A stretch of DNA of 64,000 nt, from positions 1 to 64,000 of the forward strand of contig JBLXDU010000002.1 in the NCBI GenBank assembly GCA_048263775.1, in the 5' to 3' direction. Below the pieces are notes generated by a model that made no database searches, was not told the origin of the DNA, and saw only the letters and a program-made list of their open reading frames with translations. The position numbers were made by a program, and so were the translations under genes. Positions 55,356-63,258 of the stretch are shown one piece after another (position 1 is the first letter of the stretch; every line of letters starts with the position of its first letter). This DNA comes from UBA1479 sp048263775. GTDB taxonomy: Bacteria; Pseudomonadota; Alphaproteobacteria; Rhodospirillales; Casp-alpha2.

Positions 55356-55835
55356 TCAGGCGCGGTGTGACCGCCGCGGGCAGGCGGCCCAGTCGGATTC
55401 AATCCGCCGCAACGCCCCCGTCGGTATGGTCGCCATGTAGGCGCTGGCTGATTTGAGGGCGAGGTGCTTGCGGCGACGCTGCCAGGCGTCGAGGAACCAA
55501 TCGCGGGTGCTTGGCCGGATATCCGCCATGGGCAGGAAGGCCCAGGCATCGCGGACCGTGCCGTCCTCGGCCGTTACGGGCAGGCAGGCGGCGGTGTACT
55601 GTGGGCCTTCGTACAGGCTGGCCCGTGCCGCCATGGCCGGGCTGACGCCCCCGACCAACAGGCCGGTGACCTGGCTGTTCTTGGCAGGTGCTATGGCGGG
55701 ATAGTCCTGCCCCGCGACGGTACGGCGGTGGTATCCGGAAAGCATGGCAGGCACGCCTACAGGCAGCCGTCCACCAAGGACGACCGCCTGCAGGTCGGGA
55801 TCCATCAGGGTTCCGTAGAAGAAGAAGGACAGCAT
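55356..55835 (-). CDS. Gamma-glutamylcyclotransferase (AIG2-like) family protein
   Basis: A 159-residue protein with the family's substrate-binding FFFYGTLMDP at the N-terminus and LSGYHRRTVAGQDYPAI behind it; the catalytic Glu is expected in ASLYEGPQY. Related enzymes release 5-oxoproline from gamma-glutamyl compounds or break amide bonds of gamma-glutamylamines. It lies between infC and the lysozyme-like gene, both on the same strand. Confidence 0.88.
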   Translation of the reverse strand: MLSFFFYGTLMDPDLQAVVLGGRLPVGVPAMLSGYHRRTVAGQDYPAIAPAKNSQVTGLLVGGVSPAMAARASLYEGPQYTAACLPVTAEDGTVRDAWAFLPMADIRPSTRDWFLDAWQRRRKHLALKSASAYMATIPTGALRRIESDWAACPRRSHRA

Positions 55836-55885
55836 GCGCCGACCCTTCCTTCAGGAAGATTACCGGGGTGCGATGACCGTCACCC

Positions 55886-56425
55886 CTAGCGGGGTGCGAT
55901 GACCATCGTCATGAGGCGGCCTTCGGTCCTGGGAAACTGTTCGACCTTGGCCTGTTCGTCGACTTCGACGCGCACACGGTCCAACACCTTCATGCCCAGA
56001 TCCTGGTGCGCCATTTCGCGGCCCCGGAAGCGAATGGTCATCTTGACCTTGTCGCCGTTGTCCAGGAACTTGCGCACGGCCTTCATCTTGGTCTGGTAAT
56101 CGTGCTCGTCGATGCCCGGGCGCATCTTGATCTCTTTGACCTCGATGACCTTCTGCTTCTTGCGGGCTTCGTTGGCTTTCTTCTGGGCCTCGTACTTAAA
56201 TTTGCCGTAGTCCAGAATTTTACACACGGGCGGATCGGCGTTGGGCGAGACCTCGACCAGGTCAAGACCTACCTCGCCGGCCATTTCGATGGCTTCCTTG
56301 GTGGAAACGACACCAACCATTTCGCCGTCGGCGTCAACCAGCCGCACTTGGGCGACATCAATATCTTCGTTAATCCGCGGACCGTCCTTGGACGGCGGCG
56401 TCTGTTGCATGGGGCGGCGTGCTAT
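55886..56425 (-). CDS. infC: Translation initiation factor IF-3, apparent AUA start
   Basis: A 179-residue factor that binds the 30S subunit and proofreads initiation. The N-domain has GPRINEDIDVAQVRLVDADG and CKILDYGKFKYEAQKK; the C-domain has EIKMRPGIDEHDYQTK and RFRGREMAHQDLG. The best start is ATA at 56425 (reading I-A-R-R-P-M): AGGAG is seven bases upstream, and IARRP is the usual alphaproteobacterial N-terminus. ATG 56410 (MQQTPP) has no ribosome site, and TTG 56440 has none either. Rare start codons let IF-3 repress its own translation. It follows thrS on the same strand. Confidence 0.93.
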   Translation of the reverse strand: MARRPMQQTPPSKDGPRINEDIDVAQVRLVDADGEMVGVVSTKEAIEMAGEVGLDLVEVSPNADPPVCKILDYGKFKYEAQKKANEARKKQKVIEVKEIKMRPGIDEHDYQTKMKAVRKFLDNGDKVKMTIRFRGREMAHQDLGMKVLDRVRVEVDEQAKVEQFPRTEGRLMTMVIAPR

Positions 56426-56432
56426 TGCCTTG

Positions 56433-56437
56433 CTCCT
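56433..56437 (-). promoter_or_regulatory. Ribosome binding site fixing the infC AUA start
   Basis: AGGAG (within GAGGAG) stands exactly seven bases before ATA 56425, and too far (22 bases) from the first in-frame ATG. Confidence 0.75.
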
Positions 56438-56533
56438 CAATCGGTTTCGACAAACGGGGTTGTTGCGGTCAAATTACCCCGCTCCGGCGGAACGTGAACG
56501 CAAATCGTTGTTTATGATTTTAAGGGGGGCGGC

Positions 56534-58462
56534 CTATTGACCGGCCCCGGCGCCCAACGGTCCTGCCGCTTCGGTCACTAATGTATCTATCGCCTGTTCA
56601 AGCGCAAGGATTTCTTGATCCTTACCGCCCAGACGGCGAATGGCGACCGTGCCGGCTTCGGCCTCTTTGGCGCCCACGACCATGATGACCGGCACCTTGG
56701 CATGGCTGTGTTCGCGAATCTTGTAGTTGATCTTTTCGTTGCGGGTATCGATTTCAACCCGCAAACCCGCCTTCCGGCAGGCCTTGGCGACCTGGGCGGC
56801 ATAGGCATCGGACTCGTTGGTAATCGTCGCTACGGTCACCTGATGGGGCGCCAGCCAGAGCGGGAAACGCCCGGCATAGTTCTCGATCAGGATGCCGATG
56901 AAGCGCTCGAACGAGCCCAGAATCGCGCGATGCAGCATCACGGGGCGGTGTTTGGCGCCGTCCTCGGCAATGTAATGGGCGTCCAGGCGTTCCGGCAGCA
57001 CGAAATCGACCTGCAGGGTCCCGCATTGCCAGTCACGGCCGATGGCATCGCGCAGCACGAATTCCAGCTTGGGTCCGTAGAACGCCCCTTCGCCCGGGTT
57101 GAGGATTGGGTCGTGGCCGGCGGCCTTGGTCGCGTCCAACAGGGCCTTTTCCGCGCGGTCCCAGGTATCGTCCGACCCGGCGCGAACGTCCGGCCGGTCG
57201 GAAAACTTGATGACGAATTCGTCGAAGCCGAAGTCCCTGTAGACCGAGGACAGCAGGTCGATGAAAATCTTGGTTTCGGCCTCGATCTGGTCCGGGCGGC
57301 AGAAAATATGGGCGTCGTCCTGGGTGAAGGCGCGCACGCGCATCAGGCCGTGCAGCGCGCCCGACGGCTCGTTGCGGTGGCAGGACCCGAATTCGGCCAT
57401 GCGCAGCGGCAGATCGCGGTAACTGGTGATGCCCTGTTTGAATATCTGCACATGGCAGGGGCAGTTCATCGGCTTGATGGCCAAAAGTTTATCTTCGGAC
57501 TCGGAGATAAACATGTTCTCGCGGAATTTTTCCCAATGGCCGGAATCTTCCCATAGGGTGCGGTCGACCAGTTGGGGTGTGTTGACCTCGACATAGCCGG
57601 CGTCGTCCAGGCGCGTCCGCATGTAATTCTGGCACAGGCGATAGAGCGTCCAGCCTTTGGGATGCCAGAAGGCCGAGCCGGGGGCTTCTTCCTGCATATG
57701 GAACAGGTCCATTTCCCGGCCAAGCCGCCGGTGGTCGCGCTTTTCCGCTTCCTCCAGCATGTGCAGATAGGCCTTCAGGTCCTTTTCGTTGAACCAGCAG
57801 GTGCCGTAAATCCGCTGCAGCATCTCGTTGCGGTGGTCGCCCCGCCAATAGGCGCCGGCCACCTTCATCAGCTTGAAGGCATGGCCGACCCGGCTTGTCG
57901 ACGGCAAATGGGGGCCGCGGCACAGGTCGAGCCAATCGCCTTGGCGGTAGATGCTGATCTCCTCGCTGTCGGGCAGGTCCTGAATGATCTCGGCCTTGTA
58001 CTTTTCGCCGATTTCCTTGAAGTGATGGATGGCGTCTTCGCGGTTCCAAACTTCGCGGACGAAGGCGGTATCGCGGTCGACGATCTCGTGCATCTTCTGC
58101 TCCATCTTCTCCAGATCGTCGGAGGAGAAGGGCTCGTCCCGCGCGAAGTCGTAATAGAAGCCGTTTTCGATCGTCGGGCCGATGGTCACCTGGGTGCCGG
58201 GGTAAAGCTCCTGCACGGCTTCGGCCAGCACATGGGCGCAGTCGTGGCGCAGCAGCTCAAGCGCATCCGCGTCCTTCGACGTGACGATGGCCAAGTTGAC
58301 ATCGCTTTCGATGGTCGTCGACAGGTCCTTCATCTCGCCGTCGATACGCACGGCCAGCGCGGCCTTGGCCAGGCCGGGCCCGATGTCGGCGGCGACGTCC
58401 AGGCCCGTGACCGGGCCGTCGAATTGGCGGACACTGCCGTCCGGAAGGGTAATGGCAACCAT
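56534..58462 (-). CDS. thrS: Threonyl-tRNA synthetase
   Basis: A 642-residue class II synthetase. The N-terminal TGS domain (VAITLPDGSVRQFDGPVTG) and the editing domain (HDCAHVLAEAVQ, CRGPHLPSTSRVGHAFKL) precede the catalytic core with the zinc-binding MNCPCHVQIFK and FGSCHRNEPSGALHGLMRVR. The anticodon domain contains RFPLWLAPHQV. It charges tRNA-Thr and edits Ser. ATG 58462 gives a standard N-terminus; its ribosome site is weak. infC follows after 108 bp, the common thrS-infC order. Confidence 0.97.
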   Translation of the reverse strand: MVAITLPDGSVRQFDGPVTGLDVAADIGPGLAKAALAVRIDGEMKDLSTTIESDVNLAIVTSKDADALELLRHDCAHVLAEAVQELYPGTQVTIGPTIENGFYYDFARDEPFSSDDLEKMEQKMHEIVDRDTAFVREVWNREDAIHHFKEIGEKYKAEIIQDLPDSEEISIYRQGDWLDLCRGPHLPSTSRVGHAFKLMKVAGAYWRGDHRNEMLQRIYGTCWFNEKDLKAYLHMLEEAEKRDHRRLGREMDLFHMQEEAPGSAFWHPKGWTLYRLCQNYMRTRLDDAGYVEVNTPQLVDRTLWEDSGHWEKFRENMFISESEDKLLAIKPMNCPCHVQIFKQGITSYRDLPLRMAEFGSCHRNEPSGALHGLMRVRAFTQDDAHIFCRPDQIEAETKIFIDLLSSVYRDFGFDEFVIKFSDRPDVRAGSDDTWDRAEKALLDATKAAGHDPILNPGEGAFYGPKLEFVLRDAIGRDWQCGTLQVDFVLPERLDAHYIAEDGAKHRPVMLHRAILGSFERFIGILIENYAGRFPLWLAPHQVTVATITNESDAYAAQVAKACRKAGLRVEIDTRNEKINYKIREHSHAKVPVIMVVGAKEAEAGTVAIRRLGGKDQEILALEQAIDTLVTEAAGPLGAGAGQ

Positions 58463-58551
58463 GATGATGCTCGGGCCGTTTGAAAAAGGGATCGGGTAAG
58501 GGGGGGAATGTAGGCCGTGGCCCCGGCGTGTCAAGCGTTCACGGGCCGGAA

Positions 58552-59502
58552 TCAGGACGGGGACGGGGTCGGTAGGACCTTCAGCACATCCGCGAGCGTC
58601 AGCTCGGACAGGTGGGCCGCACGCAGGATCGTCACCTGGGCGCCCCGCTGGGCGCAAAGGGCCGGGTCACTGGCATGGGAATAGAGCACCACCGTGGGCG
58701 CACCCGCGATGGCGGCCACGTGCATGGGCCCCGTGTCGTTGCCGATCGCCAGGGCGCTGCGACGGGCAATCGCCGCCAGGTCCAGCAAGGATGTCTCCCC
58801 ACACAGGCTGCGCGCCCCGGAGGCGGCGGCCAGGATGGTGTCGTGCAGGGCCCGCTCGTCCGCGCCGCCGATCAGCAGGGGCGTCATGCCATGCTCTGAT
58901 AGATGGCGGGCCAGGGCGGCAAAGCGGTTGGCGGGCCAGCGCTTGGCCGGCCGGTGGGCGGCGCCGCCGGGCACAATCAGGGCGAAGGGGTCGGGCAGGG
59001 CGAAACGGGACAGATCGGCCTCGGCGAACGATAGGTCAGGGGCCGGAACCGACGCGATGCCGGCCATGGCCAGCTGGTCCGCCTGGCGCTCCACCGTATG
59101 CATCCGGTCGCGGTGCGGATTGGCGTGGGGGTGGGAGCATCCGCGGGCGATGCCTGACCATTCCGGCTTCACCCTAGTCGGGAACAGACGGAAATAGGAT
59201 GACGAGCGATCGGAGGTCTGCAAATCGTAGACCCGTGCATAGGCGCCTTGGATCAAGTCGCGTCGCAGGGCGCGAATGGCGCCGATCTGGTGCCATTTCA
59301 TGCGCGGCCGCGCGATGACGCGGTCGAACAGGCCCGAGGCCACGGCGAGGTCTTCAAAAGGAGGAGTGGTCAGAAGGTCGACGCGAACACCCGGGTGATG
59401 GGCGCGGATCGCCTGCATGGGGCCCAGCGCCTGCACGAAATCGCCGAGCGCACCCAGCTTGATGACCAGGATATTTTCGAGGGGGGACAGGGGCGCGGCC
59501 AT
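58552..59502 (-). CDS. Glycosyltransferase family 9 (heptosyltransferase-like)
   Basis: A 316-residue GT-B enzyme of the ADP-heptose:LPS heptosyltransferase family. The N-terminus LENILVIKLGALGDFVQALG and the C-terminal IGNDTGPMHVAAIAGAPTVVLYS are diagnostic. It likely adds a heptose or similar sugar to lipopolysaccharide core on the inner membrane. It starts four bases after the stop of the upstream GT4 gene, so the two glycosyltransferases form an operon. Confidence 0.92.
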   Translation of the reverse strand: MAAPLSPLENILVIKLGALGDFVQALGPMQAIRAHHPGVRVDLLTTPPFEDLAVASGLFDRVIARPRMKWHQIGAIRALRRDLIQGAYARVYDLQTSDRSSSYFRLFPTRVKPEWSGIARGCSHPHANPHRDRMHTVERQADQLAMAGIASVPAPDLSFAEADLSRFALPDPFALIVPGGAAHRPAKRWPANRFAALARHLSEHGMTPLLIGGADERALHDTILAAASGARSLCGETSLLDLAAIARRSALAIGNDTGPMHVAAIAGAPTVVLYSHASDPALCAQRGAQVTILRAAHLSELTLADVLKVLPTPSPS

Positions 59503-59506
59503 GGCG

Positions 59507-60733
59507 TCAGGCAGACGGGCGGACGCCCAGAACCTCGTCATAGACGTCCAACGTCTTGGCGCACATGGTGGCCTTGGAGAAATTGTCGCGGACGTTGGCG
59601 ATGGCCTTACCGGCCAGGGTGCTGCGCTGGGCGCTATCGAGCGAGAGAACCTTTTCGATGGCGGCGGCGAGCGCGTCGGCATCGCCCGGCGGCACCAGCC
59701 AGCCGGTCACGCCGGGGATCACGGTTTCCTTGGCGCCGCCATGGTCAGTCGCGATCACCGGCCGGCCGAGGGCCTGGGCCTCAGCGATCACGCGGCCGAA
59801 GGCTTCGGGGTCCGTCGAGGCGGAAATCACCACGTCCGTCAGCATGTAGGCGGCGGGCATGTCGTCGCAATGATCGACCAGGCGCACGACTTCGTTGAGA
59901 TTTCGGCTGGCGATCATGGCTTCCAGTTCTGCGCGGTAGCCCTCGCGCCCCTGGTCGCCGCCGACGAGAAGACAGCGCAGGTCGCGTCGGTTCAATTTGC
60001 CAAGGGCATCGATGACCACCGGTTGGCCCTTCCACCGGGTCAGGCGCCCGGGCAGCATGATCACCGGCATGCCGTCGGGCAGCATCCAGTCGGTGGCCAG
60101 GTTGACCACCCGCTGGGCCGTAACCTTGGCCGGATCGAAGCGGTCCAGATCGACGCCGCGATGAATCACGCGGATCTTGTTGGACGGTACGCCGTACAGT
60201 TGGCGGATGTGTCCTGCGATGAACTGGCTGATGGCGATCACGCGTTCGCCCCGGGTCATGACGGAATTATAGACCCGCTTCAGGTGATTGCCGGCGCCGT
60301 AGGTGCCGTGGAAGGTGGTGACGAAATGGGCCCCGGTCCGTTTGGCCGCTGCCCGCGCACTCCACGCGGGGGCGCGGGATCGGGCATGGACGATATCGAC
60401 CTTTTCGTCGCGAATGACCTGGGCCAGGCGATCGATGTTGCGCCAGATGGTGACCGGGTTCTTGGAATCCAAGGGCAGCTCGACATGCTCCGCGCCGACG
60501 CGTGCCAGGTCATGGACCAGGGGGCCCCCGGCCGAGGCGACCAGGGCGCGACCGCCGGCCTGCACAACGGCGCCCGCGATTTCGACGGTGCCGCGCTCGA
60601 CCCCGCCGGCGGCACCCAGCGCCGGCAGAATCTGTAGCACGGTCGCCAGGCGGCCTTCGCCCGTCATCCCTTGGGCGGATTGAGCGCGTTCGCTTTCACC
60701 GCCGCCGGTGGTATGTTCCGGCATCTTGTTCAT
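59507..60733 (-). CDS. Glycosyltransferase family 4
   Basis: A 408-residue GT-B enzyme. The N-domain carries LQILPALGAAGGVERGTVEIA and VHARSRAPAWSA; the C-domain has LPGRLTRWKGQPVVIDAL, ISASTDPEAFGRVIAEAQALG (the E-x7-E donor motif) and GVTGWLVPPGD. It transfers a nucleotide-sugar residue, probably to LPS core or a surface polysaccharide. A Gly/Ser-rich N-terminal tail of ~25 residues precedes the fold, so ATG 60664 is a possible alternative start. Divergent from the hydrolase with only a 15-bp gap. Confidence 0.92.
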   Translation of the reverse strand: MNKMPEHTTGGGESERAQSAQGMTGEGRLATVLQILPALGAAGGVERGTVEIAGAVVQAGGRALVASAGGPLVHDLARVGAEHVELPLDSKNPVTIWRNIDRLAQVIRDEKVDIVHARSRAPAWSARAAAKRTGAHFVTTFHGTYGAGNHLKRVYNSVMTRGERVIAISQFIAGHIRQLYGVPSNKIRVIHRGVDLDRFDPAKVTAQRVVNLATDWMLPDGMPVIMLPGRLTRWKGQPVVIDALGKLNRRDLRCLLVGGDQGREGYRAELEAMIASRNLNEVVRLVDHCDDMPAAYMLTDVVISASTDPEAFGRVIAEAQALGRPVIATDHGGAKETVIPGVTGWLVPPGDADALAAAIEKVLSLDSAQRSTLAGKAIANVRDNFSKATMCAKTLDVYDEVLGVRPSA

Positions 60734-60748
60734 GGATGGAAACCGATC

Positions 60749-61534
60749 ATGTCTTCAGGCCCAGACGTTGCACCCGACACTCCGCCGCAATTCCTGGAAT
60801 GTGGTGACGGCAGGACTATTGCCTACCATCAAATGGCTGGCAAGTCTCCCGGCGTTGTCTTTCTGACCGGCTTCAAATCCGACATGACGGGGGGCAAGGC
60901 GCTTGCGGTGGAGGCCTATTGTCGCGCCCAGGGCCGCGCTTTTCTGCGCTTTGACTACTCTGGACACGGGCAGTCTTCCGGGGTTTTCGAGGAAGGTTCC
61001 ATCGGCCAGTGGGCCGACGACGCGGTCACCGCACTCGATAAATTGACCACGGGCGATCAGGTTCTGGTCGGCTCGTCCATGGGCGGCTGGATCATGCTTT
61101 TGGCGGCGCTGGCGCGGAAACCGCGAATCAGGGGCCTGCTGGGCCTTGCCGCCGCCCCCGACTTCACCCGTGATCTGCTGTGGGATGTCTTCACGGACGA
61201 TCAGAAGGCACAGATGGATCGTGACGGATTTGTTGAGTTGCCCAACTGTTACGATGACCAACAGCCTTACCGTATCTGCAAGCCGCTGATTGACGACGGC
61301 TGGAACCGGCTGTTGTTGGATGGTCCCATCGAATTGGACATCCCGGTACGCCTGATCCACGGATTGATGGATGACGACGTGCCCTGGCAAACCAGCCTGC
61401 GGATACAGGAACAACTCACCTCGGACGATGTCGAGGTGCAATTGATCAAGAACGGCGGCCACCGGTTATCGGAAGATCAGGATATTGATCGCATGATCCG
61501 GACCCTGGATGCGTTGCTGGCGAGAATGGGGTGA
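60749..61534 (+). CDS. Alpha/beta hydrolase (ABHD10-like)
   Basis: A 261-residue hydrolase. The nucleophile elbow is VGSSMGGWIML, with FLRFDYSGHGQSSG in the strand before and NGGHRLSEDQD carrying the catalytic His. RLIHGLMDDDVPW gives the acid. The pattern is close to the ABHD10 thioesterase group, which removes acyl groups from proteins, but a general esterase cannot be excluded. ATG 60749 is the first in-frame start that leaves the neighbouring GT4 gene's start free. Confidence 0.88.
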   Translation: MSSGPDVAPDTPPQFLECGDGRTIAYHQMAGKSPGVVFLTGFKSDMTGGKALAVEAYCRAQGRAFLRFDYSGHGQSSGVFEEGSIGQWADDAVTALDKLTTGDQVLVGSSMGGWIMLLAALARKPRIRGLLGLAAAPDFTRDLLWDVFTDDQKAQMDRDGFVELPNCYDDQQPYRICKPLIDDGWNRLLLDGPIELDIPVRLIHGLMDDDVPWQTSLRIQEQLTSDDVEVQLIKNGGHRLSEDQDIDRMIRTLDALLARMG

Positions 61535-61630
61535 AGCTGCCCCGTTCCGTCACTGGATTGAAAAGGCTGTGGACTGGCTCATTTATTGTGCTGAATAGTC
61601 GGTAGGTTCCTATTTCAAGCGTGTTTGGTG

Positions 61631-62018
61631 ATGGCAGACGATCAATCAGACGACCCGGCCAACCCAGCAGCCTTTGGTCCTCACGAGGGACGAGAACTGG
61701 AGTTGATGCTGTCTGGACAGAAGCCCCTGGCGCTTTTCTTTGACACAATGCCCGAGAGCGGCGTAATTCCGGACAAAGACTTTGACACCTTCGTGCGGTC
61801 GGGCGCGTTCGTCATGGACCAGCGAATTGTTCATCCGATTCACAATAAAAAGAGCATGCCTTCGACGCGGGTTGTACTTTATGCGATCCCAAGTGAGGTT
61901 TGGCGTATCCAGGAGGCGCTCGCCATCCTTGAACCGGTGTTTGCTCTTGGGTTGGTTATGGCAGATCAGGCAGGGCGTGTCAAGAATATTTTCCTATATT
62001 ATATCAAAATTGCGTCCT
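61631..62018 (+). pseudogene. Hypothetical gene without a stop, probably 3'-truncated
   Basis: The frame starting at ATG 61631 encodes about 125 plausible residues (ELELMLSGQKPLALFFDTMP, AFVMDQRIVHPI, YAIPSEVWRIQEALAILEP). These look like a real protein of lower G+C. It then meets no stop and continues as meaningless Arg/Ser-rich sequence antisense to the next gene until 62569. The break is near 62000-62020, just before the hairpin of the convergent gene. Loss of the 3' end by deletion or a frameshift is the simplest reading. I do not recognise the family. Confidence 0.55.
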
Positions 62019-63033
62019 CCGCCGATCCCCGCCGCGATTGCAGCAGGGATCGGCGGCCTGGTTCGGGGGCCTCGAATAGAAAGAAGCCCAGGTTGCGGCC
62101 CATGGTTTCCGTCAGGCGCCGGGGGCCGGCGGCCTTGAGAACGCGCTTCAATGCCGCCTCGGTCTTCGGCCCGATGATGCCGTCCTCGCGCAGGGCGGTG
62201 AAGCCGCGCGGGCCGAGCAGAACCTTACCCAGGTCGTTGACCGTCATCTGCAGGCTCTCCCCTTCCTCGGTTGGAATATGCGGGCCGACGGCCGCGGGCT
62301 CGCGAAACAACTCGGCGAATGAGGCAGACGTAACGTCACGAAGGCCCGATGCAGACGTTCCGTCGGCAAGGCCACGCAACGCAGCTTCGAAACTGCCGAG
62401 GGCGAGGGCTTCCTCGATCTTCGGGGACCCCAGACGGGCCGCCGCCGTGCGCAGGGCGGCGCGGGTCTTGGGGCCCGGGTCGCCGTCATCGACAAGATCT
62501 TGGAACATCGGGCCGTTGGTTGGGGCTGGGGCCATGGCGTCGCCGCCGCGGGCTTCCGTGACGGCTTGATTGAGGATGGTCAGGCCCCGTTGCAGAAAGC
62601 GGACGGAATCGCGGGACCCCTGGGTTTCCGCAATGTCGGCGACGCGCTCGGCCAGGCGCCCAATGGCGAGGGACAGGTCCATACCGTCGGCCGTGCGGGC
62701 GGGAACGGGGGCGGTGCTGACGGGACGACGCGCCGCCGGCGCCATCAGGCGGCCGGTTTCATCGGCCGCCGCCGGGCCGGTGCCGTAGGCATCGTCGTAG
62801 AACGCGCGCTCGAAACGGTCCAGGGTTTCCTTCTCCGCCCCGGCGGGCAGGGCGAGCCGGCGTTGCGCAATCTGGCGGACCTCGGCCTCGGTCAGGTCGC
62901 GGGGTGATTTGGCCAGGATGTCCTCCAGCCCGCCGTCGGCGCGGGTCAACTGGTCGATCAATGCCTGGCGGTCAAAGGCGGTGCGCGCGCCGCCGCCCCA
63001 GCGGGCAGGGCGCGCGGTCGGTTTCGCTGTCAT
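61999..63033 (-). CDS. Peptidoglycan-binding-like modular protein
   Basis: A 344-residue protein without signal peptide. Two GPKT-type motifs mark PG-binding-like repeats: VDDGDPGPKTRAALRTA (about 190-206) and LREDGIIGPKTEAALKRVL (about 285-305). An acidic/helical N-terminal part (AFDRQALIDQLTRADGG) and Ala/Pro linkers precede them. The style matches the protein at 54081-55301, though no catalytic domain is seen. ATG 63033 follows GGAGA. The last ~12 codons overlap a hairpin followed by a T-rich stretch, so the natural stop may once have been earlier. Confidence 0.65.
   Translation of the reverse strand: MTAKPTARPARWGGGARTAFDRQALIDQLTRADGGLEDILAKSPRDLTEAEVRQIAQRRLALPAGAEKETLDRFERAFYDDAYGTGPAAADETGRLMAPAARRPVSTAPVPARTADGMDLSLAIGRLAERVADIAETQGSRDSVRFLQRGLTILNQAVTEARGGDAMAPAPTNGPMFQDLVDDGDPGPKTRAALRTAAARLGSPKIEEALALGSFEAALRGLADGTSASGLRDVTSASFAELFREPAAVGPHIPTEEGESLQMTVNDLGKVLLGPRGFTALREDGIIGPKTEAALKRVLKAAGPRRLTETMGRNLGFFLFEAPEPGRRSLLQSRRGSAEDAILI
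62019..62056 (-). terminator. Hairpin overlapping the end of the PG-binding-like gene
   Basis: CCGCCGATCCC and GGGATCGGCGG form an 11-bp stem with a 16-base loop. On the minus strand it is followed by GACGCAATTTTGATATAATAT, which is T-rich, as for an intrinsic terminator. It lies inside the last codons of the 61999-63033 gene. Confidence 0.6.
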
Positions 63034-63258
63034 GGGAATGTCTCCGGAAGGAGGGCGCGCCCACCGGCCCCCCGCGGGCCAAAGCGGGGCCGGGCGGGCC
63101 GGATGGAATGAAGAAAAAGCCGAGAGGGCGGGCCGGTGCCGAAGCGCGGACACACCTCGCCCTGTCGATAGATGGACCCTACGCGAGGGTTATTAGTTAG
63201 TCAAGGAAAATAATCCGCATATGGGAATATGATGATTCCCGGAGCCGTGCCAAACGGC
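63034..63258. other. Intergenic region between the PG-binding-like gene and the SDR gene
   Basis: 225 bp. It has a G/C-rich left part and an AT-rich right part (63185-63235, TTATTAGTTAGTCAAGG). It presumably holds the promoter of the 61999-63033 gene and the 3' end of the SDR transcript. No tRNA or strong terminator was seen. Confidence 0.5.

Noticed and set aside
62069..62569. C-terminal extension of the 61631 gene
   Set aside because: Low-complexity Arg/Ser-rich translation antisense to the PG-binding-like gene, not protein-like.
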